A stretch of DNA of 64,000 bases from Lutibacter maritimus. Its GTDB lineage: Bacteria > Bacteroidota > Bacteroidia > Flavobacteriales > Flavobacteriaceae. Below the pieces are notes generated by a model. The model searched no databases. It was given only the letters and a program-made list of their open reading frames with translations, and had not been told where the DNA came from. The stretch is from NCBI RefSeq assembly GCF_900116115.1, contig NZ_FOZP01000005.1:62001-126000 (forward strand), written 5' to 3'. The position numbers and the translations under genes are program-made. Below, one piece after another: positions 16,648 through 24,797 of the stretch (within the stretch, counting starts at the first letter, position 1; each line of letters begins with the position of its first letter).

Positions 16648-18774
16648 TTATTGGTTATTAAAGGTGAAGCAATGCGTAAATACACACGATTTACAATTAC
16701 TTTCTTCATAAAATACTTTAACTTTTATGCAAACTGTGTACTCAATTTCACAACAACTTGGGTCGAGACCAGAAATAGGTCCTGGTAAACCAATGGTTAG
16801 GTTTACTGGAATTGCTCCAGTTAATGCCGAATTACTTGTATATTTTATGTTTTTTGTTGCATTATCATTCGAACTCGGACTGCCAGAAGCAGATTCATTT
16901 ACTAATTGTAAAGAAGTTGAACCGTTAATAGTAGTACCTGGCATTAAGAACATACCAGATTCTTCAACACTACTAACACCTTCAGAACAAGGTGAAGGAT
17001 TGGCAGTATAACTATAAGATTGTATTTGAAATTCTATACCGTAAATAGGCATATTTACATTAATATCACCATCAAAATTAAATTGATTGCCACTTGCCCC
17101 GTTCAATGAAATATTAAAATCATCGAAAGAGAGTTCCATTTCTTCACAATCATCACAAATACACTCCGGTAATTCATCAAAATTGGCACTAACACCAGGT
17201 TGACATAACACAGGACTTGGATCTAAATCGTCACCTTGTAAACCAAACCCAATGGCCGTTACACTTGCAGAAACAGTTACTTCAAAGCAATAACTAACTG
17301 TTGAAGTACTCGCGCCAATTTGAGTTAAAAGTGTTGGGTTTGGGCTCACTAATGTATATGTTAAAGCTGCGTACGATTGATCGAAAACCGATAAACCTGA
17401 ACCCGGATTTCCAAAGGTTAAATCTCCAGAGGTACTTGAATAGGTGGAATCAAAACAAATTTTAAATTTTCTGTTTTCACCTTCATAGCCTAAACATTCA
17501 ATTTCTTCATTAGAAATAGCAAAGTCAATTTCGCAATTGCTAAATGTAAAAAACATAATATCCGATGAATTTCCTGAAGTAGTTTCAGTAACTTTCCATC
17601 GGTATTGACCATCACTGAGCTTATTTTCTTTAAAAATACGAGTAGCAACTAAAGAAGTACTAGTTGTTTTTTCAATAAAAGTACGTTGTGGTTGTTGATT
17701 GCTTCCAATTTTAGTAACCTCAAGAATAAATTGAGGGTTTGGAATTTTAGCACCAACAACTTGCCAAGTAAAATTTTTGATTTCATCAGCATTTTTAAAC
17801 ACACTATTGTTTTTAGGCAAAATGCTTATTATTTTTTGTTGTTTATTTTTTTTAGTTACTTTTTCTTTTGCAGGATTTGTGAAATTAACAGAACCTGAGT
17901 TCTGGATTGATACCATATTACCTTCCAAACTATTTTCTCGAAAATATGGGTTTGTATGACCTTTAGATGGCTGCTCTTTGGATGTGGTAGTTTTTTTTCC
18001 AAAATTATAACTTAATCCAAACCCGTAATTAAATACTTGTGGTTGTATATTTTTGTCGGTGTATTGAAATGCTATTTGTTCTCCATTTTGTCTAACAATA
18101 TCCGTTTCATCAATAACACCATCTTTGTTAATATCGGTAAATTGTTTTCTACCATCTTGTGCCATAATAGCATCTGAAAAAGCAGATAAATAGTTTGCTG
18201 TAATATATAAACCAAATCTTGGATTTAATTTATAACCCAATCTTATTCCAGCATTATAAAAACCTACGTTCGATGTTTTATTTGTACTAAAGTTGTATAC
18301 AGGAATTGAAGTTGGAGCATCTGCATTTTCAGAAACAAAATTTCCTCCTAAAGAAATAGGTTTTACAGACATTATACCAGCACGACCAAAAATGGTGGCT
18401 TCCATATCACCAAAGTTTGTTCTATAACTTGGACCAATACCATAGTAAGAAGTTTTCCATTTTTCTGAATTCAATTCAATGGGATAGGAAGCTTCATTAG
18501 CGAAATCTAATAAATTTCCTTCGGTAGGATTTGAAAAACTCCCTAGAGAAACTCCTATACCAATTTTAGAAAAATAATAGGTTGACGATAATTCAAAAAA
18601 ACTACCATCATTTGCATAAGAATTGTTACTAAAGGTTGAAGTTGCAGAGGAAATACCTGCAGCTACCATTACTTCAACCAAGCTCATTTTTTTTTGGTCT
18701 GGCTCGGTTATTTTTTTTTGTGAATACCCAATAGTTGTAAACACAAATAAAATGAGGATGCTTAATTTTTTCAT
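16648..18774 (-). CDS. Outer-membrane barrel protein with Ig-like and Cys-rich C-terminal domains
   Basis: This 708-residue protein has a signal peptide (1-18, ends near IGYSQ). A probable small outer-membrane beta-barrel spans about 25-260 (YYGIGPSYRTNFGDMEATIF, ending QVFNYGFGLSYNFG). It includes a perfect EF-hand-like loop DINKDGVIDETD at residues 214-225. A linker follows, then an Ig/Fn3-like domain (about 310-410, TWQVVGAKIPNPQF, DGQYRWKVTE), a second beta domain (about 415-535), and a Cys-rich domain at about 540-708 (CEIEYTVCIKVKV). The last domain is homologous to part of the next gene's product. First gene of the two-gene operon. It probably anchors or exposes the partner at the surface, an inference. 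Confidence 0.8.
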   Translation of the reverse strand: MKKLSILILFVFTTIGYSQKKITEPDQKKMSLVEVMVAAGISSATSTFSNNSYANDGSFFELSSTYYFSKIGIGVSLGSFSNPTEGNLLDFANEASYPIELNSEKWKTSYYGIGPSYRTNFGDMEATIFGRAGIMSVKPISLGGNFVSENADAPTSIPVYNFSTNKTSNVGFYNAGIRLGYKLNPRFGLYITANYLSAFSDAIMAQDGRKQFTDINKDGVIDETDIVRQNGEQIAFQYTDKNIQPQVFNYGFGLSYNFGKKTTTSKEQPSKGHTNPYFRENSLEGNMVSIQNSGSVNFTNPAKEKVTKKNKQQKIISILPKNNSVFKNADEIKNFTWQVVGAKIPNPQFILEVTKIGSNQQPQRTFIEKTTSTSLVATRIFKENKLSDGQYRWKVTETTSGNSSDIMFFTFSNCEIDFAISNEEIECLGYEGENRKFKICFDSTYSSTSGDLTFGNPGSGLSVFDQSYAALTYTLVSPNPTLLTQIGASTSTVSYCFEVTVSASVTAIGFGLQGDDLDPSPVLCQPGVSANFDELPECICDDCEEMELSFDDFNISLNGASGNQFNFDGDINVNMPIYGIEFQIQSYSYTANPSPCSEGVSSVEESGMFLMPGTTINGSTSLQLVNESASGSPSSNDNATKNIKYTSNSALTGAIPVNLTIGLPGPISGLDPSCCEIEYTVCIKVKVFYEESNCKSCVFTHCFTFNNQ

Positions 18775-19009
18775 AATTTTATTTGATTTTTGTTAATAGT
18801 TACATTATTAGAAAAATAATGCTCTTATTGATACATCAAAAAAATCGATGAAATGTTACCCTATTTGAATTGAAAAAGTATACGTATTAGCTTTTTTTCT
18901 TGTTATTTAGTTGATTTTAAATGCTGAAAAATGTTTTTTGATTTTTTTGAATGAACTGAAAATACAAAAAATAATTTAATTTGCAACAATTGTTACTTAA
19001 TTAAGCTGC

Positions 19010-20104
19010 TTAGCTTTTTACGTCTAACGCATCACGCAACGCATTTCCAATAAGCATAAATGCCATAACCAAACTCATGATAGCTAAACCAGGAATAATA
19101 GCTAAATATGCTTTTCCTAAAATAATGTAACTGTAGTGGTCTTTTATCATAGCTCCCCAAGAAGGTGTAGGTGGTTGTGCGCCAATTCCTAAAAAACTAA
19201 GTCCACTTTCAATTAAAATTGCACCTGCAAAATTGGCGGCTGAAATAACTATAACGGGCGCCATAATATTGGGTAAAATATGATTAAAAATTATTCTGAA
19301 GTTAGAAAATCCTAATGATTTGGCTGCTTCAACATATTGCATTTCTTTGGTACTCATTACTTGTCCGCGGACTACACGTGCAACTTCAACCCACATTGTT
19401 AAACCAACAGCAATAAAAACTTGCCAATAGCCTTTTCCTAAAGCTAAAGTAATTGCAATTACAAGTAATAAAGTTGGAATTGACCATGTAATATTAATTA
19501 ACCACATTATAAAAGCATCTACTTTACCACCAAAATACCCAGCAATTGCTCCAATAGATATGCCAATTATTAATGATATAAAAACAGCAATAAAACCAAT
19601 AAAAAATGAAATTCGTGTGCCAATTAACATTCTACTTAATAAATCTCTTCCATATTTGTCGGTTCCTAAATAGAATTTTTTTGTAGTTATGTAGTTGGAA
19701 ATATCTTTATTTTTAAAGATTGATACTTGATATGTTTTAGGTAAACTTTCTATGTTATTTTCAACGTAGGTATGAATTGTTAATGTTTCATTATAAAGTT
19801 CATATTTTGAGATTGGAATTTCTGTTTGTTGATTTTTATTTCCAAAAAGAACTTTATTTAAAAAAGATTGAGATATAACATTTTTAGAAGGGATTGTTAG
19901 CATTAAAACTTCAAAACCAGGTTTTTTAGAATGAATTTCTAAATGCATTTGATTGGCGTTACTACTACTGTCTGGCGCTAATAAATAAGCAAAAACTGCA
20001 ACAAACCCACATATAATAACAAACCAAAAACTAAACACTCCAGTTAAGTTTTTTTTAAACTTCTGGAGTGCAAGTGCTGTTAATGAATTTTGGTTCGATT
20101 TCAA
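19010..20104 (-). CDS. Oligopeptide-type ABC transporter permease (DppC/OppC-like), lone
   Basis: This inner-membrane permease of the BPD_transp_1 / OppC family has one N-terminal helix (about 22-42), then a soluble insert of about 100 residues, then five helices. The hallmark LGTDKYGRDLLSRMLIGTR and the EAA loop EAAKSLGFSNFRIIFNHILP, which contacts the ATPase, are both present. No partner permease, ATPase or binding protein is encoded nearby. The only possible start is the TTG at 20104, since an in-frame stop lies two codons upstream and no ATG follows before the helices. It lies 23 bases after the tail-specific protease gene and is probably co-transcribed. Length 364 exceeds a typical 280-300 because of the insert. 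Confidence 0.87.
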   Translation of the reverse strand: MKSNQNSLTALALQKFKKNLTGVFSFWFVIICGFVAVFAYLLAPDSSSNANQMHLEIHSKKPGFEVLMLTIPSKNVISQSFLNKVLFGNKNQQTEIPISKYELYNETLTIHTYVENNIESLPKTYQVSIFKNKDISNYITTKKFYLGTDKYGRDLLSRMLIGTRISFFIGFIAVFISLIIGISIGAIAGYFGGKVDAFIMWLINITWSIPTLLLVIAITLALGKGYWQVFIAVGLTMWVEVARVVRGQVMSTKEMQYVEAAKSLGFSNFRIIFNHILPNIMAPVIVISAANFAGAILIESGLSFLGIGAQPPTPSWGAMIKDHYSYIILGKAYLAIIPGLAIMSLVMAFMLIGNALRDALDVKS

Positions 20105-20127
20105 ATTTTAATCGTTATCAAATAAGA

Positions 20128-22245
20128 TTAATTTTTTACTAAATGATATGCTGGTTTTAATTTTAGTTCACTTAAAACGTTTATTGCTTCTTCAACATAA
20201 ATATCTTTTTTTAAGCTGGCATGCCAAGCAGTTCTTTTATCTGCTAAATCAACATCAGATTTTACTAAATCTTGTTCGTATAAAGGAGATGCATAGGTTA
20301 AATTAGTTGTAAAATCTTTTAAATCTTTAAATTGTAAAGATTGCGTTTTATTAGTTTCTATATCTTTTTTATAGTCTTCTAAATCTAAATGAATTAATGT
20401 ATCATCTTGTGCAGATTTCAACCATTTTGCATTGTTATCAATTAATTTAAAATATTTATTTGAAGCAACTCTTTTTTTGCTGTTGTTTATTACTTGGTCA
20501 AAATTATCATAATTATTCCATAAATTATAAGAAGCTTGCTTTACTTTATCAAATTTTAAAGCGTTAGGTAAATCGCGTTCACCAATTTCCATGTAGCTAT
20601 ATCTGCTTGGTAACATTATATCAGAATGTACGCCTTCCAGTTGAGTTGATCCACCATTAATTCTATAAAATTTTTGAATGGTCATTTTTAAAGCACCTAT
20701 ATCTTCTTTTAAATTATGATATCTGTTAATGTCTAAAACACTTTGTACAGTTCCTTTACCATAAGTTTGTTTTCCGCCAATAATAACTGCACGTTTATAG
20801 TCTTGCATTGCTGCTGCAAAAATTTCTGATGCTGATGCAGAAAGTTCATTCACTAAAATTACGAGTGGTCCATCCCATTGTATTTTTGGATCTTCATCTT
20901 TTCTAACGTCAGGTTCCCTATCTCTGTATTTTACTTGTACAACAGGTCCTTTATTAATAAATAAACCTGAAATTTCAATAGCAGTTTCTAAAGATCCTCC
21001 ACCATTATTTCTTAAATCTATCACTAAACCATCAACATTTTCTTTTTTCAATCGTTCAATTTCCCGAGCCATATCAGTAGCTGAATTTCTATAGCTTTCT
21101 TCTCCAAAATCTATATAAAATTTAGGTAAGTTTATAACGCCAAAAGTTTTGCCATCTTTTTTTACAACGGATGATTTTACAAATGTTTCTTCAATTTCAA
21201 CAACATCTCTTATTATAGAAATAACTTTGGTAGTTCCATCAATTTTTTTAACAGTAAGTTTTACTTCAGTACCTTTTTCACCTTTAATGTATTCAATAGC
21301 ATCATCTAATCGCATACCAACAATATCTAAAGGTTCGTTATTTCCTTGCGCAACTTTTAAAATTAAATCTCCTACTTCTAATTCACCTTGTTTCCAAGCT
21401 GGTCCGCCAGAAATTAATTCGCTTACACTTGTGTAATCGTTTTTCTTTTGTAAACGAGCGCCAATTCCCTCTAATTTACCAGCCATAGAAATATCAAATC
21501 TCTTTTTAACAGTTGGGTCAAAATAGGATGTATGTGGATCAAATTCTTCTGCAATACAGTTAATGTAAGTTGAAAACCAATCAGAATATGTTAGTTCATC
21601 AATTCTTTCGTACAAATCATTCATACTTTCTAAAGTTGATTCTCTTGCTTCTTTTTCAAGTTCATCAAATGATTTTACAACATAATTTTCATCTTCTTTC
21701 TTTTTATCATCTTGATCATTTAATTTATCATACAATCTAGAAAGTGTACTAAATTTAAGTTGTTTATACCAAGCATTTAATAACTCGTTTTTGTTTTTTG
21801 CAAATGATAATTTATCAATATCAGCATCTAATGTTTCTTTTTTGTTGAAATCGAATTTTGTTGCTAAAATATCTTTATAATAACTTTTAGATTCTTTGGT
21901 TCGTTCCATTAAACGCTCATAAACCAAATAAAAGAATGATAAATCTTCATTATTTATTTGATCATCAATTTGATGTTTATATGCAGAAAACTCATCAATA
22001 TCAGATTGTAAAAAATAACGTTTTGATGGATCTAAATTTTCAATAAATGAATTGAATACATTTTCAGAAAAGGCATCATCAATTTCTTTAGGCTCATAAT
22101 GGCCTTGTGTTAGTACATATTTTAAAATGGTTATTAAAACCTTGTCTTTTGGATCTGTATCAGTACTAGCATTTGTTTGGTAGCTTGTAAATAAGCTTAC
22201 AAGAAATAGTAATGGTAAAAATATTTTTAATTTTCTAATCATCAT
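20128..22245 (-). CDS. prc: Carboxy-terminal processing (tail-specific) protease, S41A family
   Basis: This periplasmic serine protease cleaves proteins from their C-terminus and has roles in envelope protein turnover. A signal peptide covers about residues 1-28. An N-terminal helical region follows to about 235 and a PDZ domain spans about 240-330 (AGKLEGIGARLQKK, GDLILKVAQG). The S41 core has RNNGGGSLETAIEISGLF, the nucleophile in NELSASASEIFAAA (Ser near 469) and the general-base Lys in TYGKGTVQ (near 495). A DUF3340-type tail completes it. It resembles E. coli Prc in size (705 versus about 680). The ATG at 22245 was chosen; the frame extends to a TTG four codons earlier. It heads an operon with the lone ABC permease. 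Confidence 0.93.
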   Translation of the reverse strand: MMIRKLKIFLPLLFLVSLFTSYQTNASTDTDPKDKVLITILKYVLTQGHYEPKEIDDAFSENVFNSFIENLDPSKRYFLQSDIDEFSAYKHQIDDQINNEDLSFFYLVYERLMERTKESKSYYKDILATKFDFNKKETLDADIDKLSFAKNKNELLNAWYKQLKFSTLSRLYDKLNDQDDKKKEDENYVVKSFDELEKEARESTLESMNDLYERIDELTYSDWFSTYINCIAEEFDPHTSYFDPTVKKRFDISMAGKLEGIGARLQKKNDYTSVSELISGGPAWKQGELEVGDLILKVAQGNNEPLDIVGMRLDDAIEYIKGEKGTEVKLTVKKIDGTTKVISIIRDVVEIEETFVKSSVVKKDGKTFGVINLPKFYIDFGEESYRNSATDMAREIERLKKENVDGLVIDLRNNGGGSLETAIEISGLFINKGPVVQVKYRDREPDVRKDEDPKIQWDGPLVILVNELSASASEIFAAAMQDYKRAVIIGGKQTYGKGTVQSVLDINRYHNLKEDIGALKMTIQKFYRINGGSTQLEGVHSDIMLPSRYSYMEIGERDLPNALKFDKVKQASYNLWNNYDNFDQVINNSKKRVASNKYFKLIDNNAKWLKSAQDDTLIHLDLEDYKKDIETNKTQSLQFKDLKDFTTNLTYASPLYEQDLVKSDVDLADKRTAWHASLKKDIYVEEAINVLSELKLKPAYHLVKN

Positions 22246-22283
22246 CTGTCTAATCAATAATAGTTGTTAGTATGTAATATTAC

Positions 22284-22308
22284 ACTAAAATAGTGCCATT
22301 ATTTTAGT
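22284..22308. promoter_or_regulatory. Inverted repeat upstream of prc, candidate operator
   Basis: ACTAAAATA (22284-22292) and TATTTTAGT (22300-22308) form a perfect 9-base inverted repeat with a 7-base spacer. On the minus strand the left arm gives TATTTTAG (22292 to 22285), one mismatch from TAnnTTTG, about 40 bases before the prc start. The repeat would therefore overlap a prc promoter. Confidence 0.4.
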
Positions 22309-22544
22309 TTAGCGTGTAATTTAACTTTTTTTTATAAAATCTTAAAAATACTCTTACATATTTTGTCATTTTTTTTTGCAAAAAACATCTCAATGTTAAA
22401 TGAAAGATTCATACAGAAATTTCAAAATGTATTTAAAGTTATTAAAAAAAACAATAGTATTTTGTGTAAAACTAATAAAATTAAGGTTTGTAGCATATTT
22501 AGAAAATGTTAAAGTTTAATTTATAGAAACCCAATAAAATATAG

Positions 22545-22552
22545 TAGCTTTG
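22545..22552 (+). promoter_or_regulatory. Promoter -7 element of the surE-lpxB operon
   Basis: TAGCTTTG matches TAnnTTTG and lies 18 bases before the surE ATG at 22571. No good -33 element is seen. The element overlaps an in-frame TTG at 22550, which argues for the ATG as the real start. Confidence 0.6.
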
Positions 22553-22570
22553 TTTTTTAATTTGATAAAA

Positions 22571-23335
22571 ATGAATAATAAACCCTTAATTTTAGTTACC
22601 AATGATGATGGTATAACTGCGCCAGGAATTAGAACTTTAATTGCTGTAATGTGTGAAATTGGTGATGTTGTTGTGGTGGCTCCTGATAGTCCACAAAGCG
22701 GGATGGGACATGCTGTAACCATAAATGAAACTTTGTATTGTAATGAAATAACTGTTGATGATGGTCCGCAAAGAGAATTTAAATCATCAGGAACGCCCGC
22801 TGATTGTGTAAAATTAGCCGTAAGTGAAATTTTAGATAGAAAACCCGACTTGTGTGTTTCTGGAATAAATCACGGATCAAATTCATCTATTAATGTAATT
22901 TATTCAGGAACTATGAGTGCAGCTGTTGAAGCAGGTGTTGAAGGAATTCCTGCTATTGGTTTTTCGTTATTAGATTATTCTTGGAATGCAGATTTTGAGC
23001 CGTTAAAAGAACATATTAAAAAAATAGCATTAAATGTTTTAGAGCAAGGTTTACCAGATGGTGTTGTGTTAAATGTTAATTTTCCAAAAATCAAACAGTT
23101 TAAAGGAATAAAAGTTTGTAGACAAGCTAGAGCAAATTGGGTGGAAGAATTTGATAGACGTACCAATCCGCAAGGGCGTACTTATTATTGGCTAACCGGT
23201 AAATTTGTAAATATGGATAAAGGTGAAGATACAGATGAATGGGCATTGGCAAATAATTACATTTCCATTGTTCCAGTTCAGTTTGATTTAACAGCACATC
23301 ATTTTATTCATACATTAAATAATTGGAATCTTTAA
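22571..23335 (+). CDS. surE: 5'/3'-nucleotidase SurE
   Basis: This cytosolic metal-dependent phosphatase acts on nucleoside 5'- and 3'-monophosphates. The SurE N-terminal motif ILVTNDDGITAPG is at residues 7-19, with the metal-binding Asp pair. APDSPQSGMGHAVT (metal-binding Ser) and SGINHGSNSSINVIYSGTM (metal-binding Asn) follow. 254 residues is the usual size. The ATG at 22571 was chosen because the earlier in-frame TTG (22550) lies inside the -7 element. It is the first gene of a three-gene operon with a small membrane protein (gap 3) and lpxB (gap 8). Confidence 0.96.
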   Translation: MNNKPLILVTNDDGITAPGIRTLIAVMCEIGDVVVVAPDSPQSGMGHAVTINETLYCNEITVDDGPQREFKSSGTPADCVKLAVSEILDRKPDLCVSGINHGSNSSINVIYSGTMSAAVEAGVEGIPAIGFSLLDYSWNADFEPLKEHIKKIALNVLEQGLPDGVVLNVNFPKIKQFKGIKVCRQARANWVEEFDRRTNPQGRTYYWLTGKFVNMDKGEDTDEWALANNYISIVPVQFDLTAHHFIHTLNNWNL

Positions 23336-23338
23336 TAC

Positions 23339-23623
23339 ATGAAAAAAGAAATAGCTATTGGTTTTTTTATTGCATTAATTGCAACAGCATTTGGCTGTTT
23401 TATTTTTATTGAATTTTTTTCAAACTTTGATTTTAATCAAAGTTTAGCGCTAATTAAAGAAGGTAATTTAGAAGGGAAAGTATTAGTTTTAGGAGCAATT
23501 GCTAATTTTTTTGTGTTTTTTATTTTTTTAAAGAAAAAGCAAATTTATAGAGCGCGTGGCGTATTAATAGAAACTTTTTTAATTGCTTTTTTAGTATTAT
23601 TATTAACCTTTTTTAATAAGTAA
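23339..23623 (+). CDS. Small membrane protein of unknown function between surE and lpxB
   Basis: This 94-residue protein has three predicted transmembrane helices (about 5-26, 48-64 and 76-92) with a Lys-rich loop (LKKKQIYRARG) between the second and third. No family is recognised. It is packed tightly between surE (3-base gap) and lpxB (8-base gap), so it is translated from the same message. A link to lipid A synthesis or the inner membrane is suggested only by context. No catalytic motif is seen. Confidence 0.8.
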   Translation: MKKEIAIGFFIALIATAFGCFIFIEFFSNFDFNQSLALIKEGNLEGKVLVLGAIANFFVFFIFLKKKQIYRARGVLIETFLIAFLVLLLTFFNK

Positions 23624-23631
23624 TTCATAAA

Positions 23632-24735
23632 ATGAGATACTATATTATTTCAGGAGAAGCATCGGGTGATTTACACGGATCTAATTTAATGAAAGCTTTG
23701 TTGGAACAAGATTCAGATGCTGAAATTAGATTTTGGGGAGGCGATTTAATGCAACAAGTTGGTGGAACTTTAGTAAAACATTACCGCGATTTAGCTTTTA
23801 TGGGCTTTGCAGAAGTAGTGATGAATTTAAAAACTATATTTAAAAACATTAATTTTTGCAAAAACGACATCCTTGAATTTAAACCTGATGCCTTAATTTT
23901 AATAGATTATCCTGGTTTTAATTTGCGAATTGCTGAATTTGCTAAAAAACAAGGTATTAAAGTGCATTATTATATTTCTCCACAAATTTGGGCTTGGAAA
24001 GAAAATAGAATTCATCAAATAAAACGCGATGTAGATGAAATGTATGTTATTTTGCCTTTTGAAAAAGATTTTTACGAGAAAAAGCATCAATTTCCAGTAC
24101 ATTTTGTTGGTCATCCATTAATTGATGGAATTAGAAATAGAAAACAAATTAGCGAAAAATTATTCAGAGAAACGTATCAATTATCTGAAAAACCAATAAT
24201 TGCTTTATTACCAGGAAGTAGAAAACAAGAAATTAAAAAATTACTTTCTGTAATGCTTAAAATGGCCGATGTATTTACAGATTATCAGTTTGTAATAGCT
24301 GGAGCTCCAAGTCAGGATTTTGAATTTTATCAACCTTTTATTACAAAAGATAATGTTAAATTTATAAGTAATAAAACCTATGATTTATTGTCAGTTTCGT
24401 ATGCAGCTATTGTAACTTCAGGAACGGCAACATTAGAAACAGCTTTATTTAAAGTGCCAGAAATAGTTTGTTATAAAACAAGCTGGATTTCTTATCAAAT
24501 AGGAAAACGTTTGGTAGATTTAAAATACATTTCTTTAGTAAATTTAATTATGGATAAAGAAGTTGTAAAAGAGTTAATTCAGGACGATTTTAATGAAAAA
24601 AATCTTGAAATTGAATTGCACAAAATTTTAGATGATACAACTAGAAAAAGACTGTTTTTAGATTATTTTGAGTTGGAAAAAAAATTAGGAGGTAAAGGCG
24701 CTTCTAAAAAAGTTGCAACATTAATAACAAAATAA
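23632..24735 (+). CDS. lpxB: Lipid-A-disaccharide synthase
   Basis: This peripheral inner-membrane glycosyltransferase (GT19) joins UDP-diacylglucosamine and lipid X to make the tetra-acyl disaccharide of lipid A. The motif SGEASGDLHGSNLMKAL is at residues 6-22. The LpxB features FMGFAEVV, LIDYPGFNLR, YYISPQIWAWKE, VGHPLIDGI, LPGSRKQEI and TSGTATLETALF, which form the nucleotide-sugar and membrane-binding parts, are all present. Length 367 is typical. Third gene of the surE operon, ended by a hairpin terminator. Its presence shows a lipid A-bearing outer membrane. Confidence 0.97.
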   Translation: MRYYIISGEASGDLHGSNLMKALLEQDSDAEIRFWGGDLMQQVGGTLVKHYRDLAFMGFAEVVMNLKTIFKNINFCKNDILEFKPDALILIDYPGFNLRIAEFAKKQGIKVHYYISPQIWAWKENRIHQIKRDVDEMYVILPFEKDFYEKKHQFPVHFVGHPLIDGIRNRKQISEKLFRETYQLSEKPIIALLPGSRKQEIKKLLSVMLKMADVFTDYQFVIAGAPSQDFEFYQPFITKDNVKFISNKTYDLLSVSYAAIVTSGTATLETALFKVPEIVCYKTSWISYQIGKRLVDLKYISLVNLIMDKEVVKELIQDDFNEKNLEIELHKILDDTTRKRLFLDYFELEKKLGGKGASKKVATLITK

Positions 24736-24771
24736 AAAACTCTGAAACATTTTAATGGTTCAGAGTTTTTA
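24735..24771. terminator. Intrinsic terminator after lpxB
   Basis: AAAAACTCTGAA (24735-24746) pairs with TTCAGAGTTTTT (24759-24770). The A- and T-runs on both sides suit both converging transcripts. Confidence 0.85.
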
Positions 24772-24797
24772 AGAAAATTGATTGATTACTAATATTT

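Larger units (their letters stand above)
22246..22570. other. Intergenic region between divergent prc and surE
   Basis: This 325-base AT-rich stretch has no credible gene. It holds an inverted repeat on the prc side (22284-22308) and the surE -7 element (22545-22552). I see no tRNA, riboswitch or terminator in it. Confidence 0.7.

Noticed and set aside
16635-16709. Longer N-terminus for the large surface protein, starting at 16709
   Set aside because: It would overlap the upstream gene by 62 bases and place a basic, non-signal stretch before an evident signal peptide beginning at 16637.
13188-18774. Type IX secretion C-terminal sorting domain on the two surface proteins
   Set aside because: I looked for the usual conserved C-terminal strands and motif in both proteins and did not see them; one ends in a Cys-rich domain, the other in a short charged tail.
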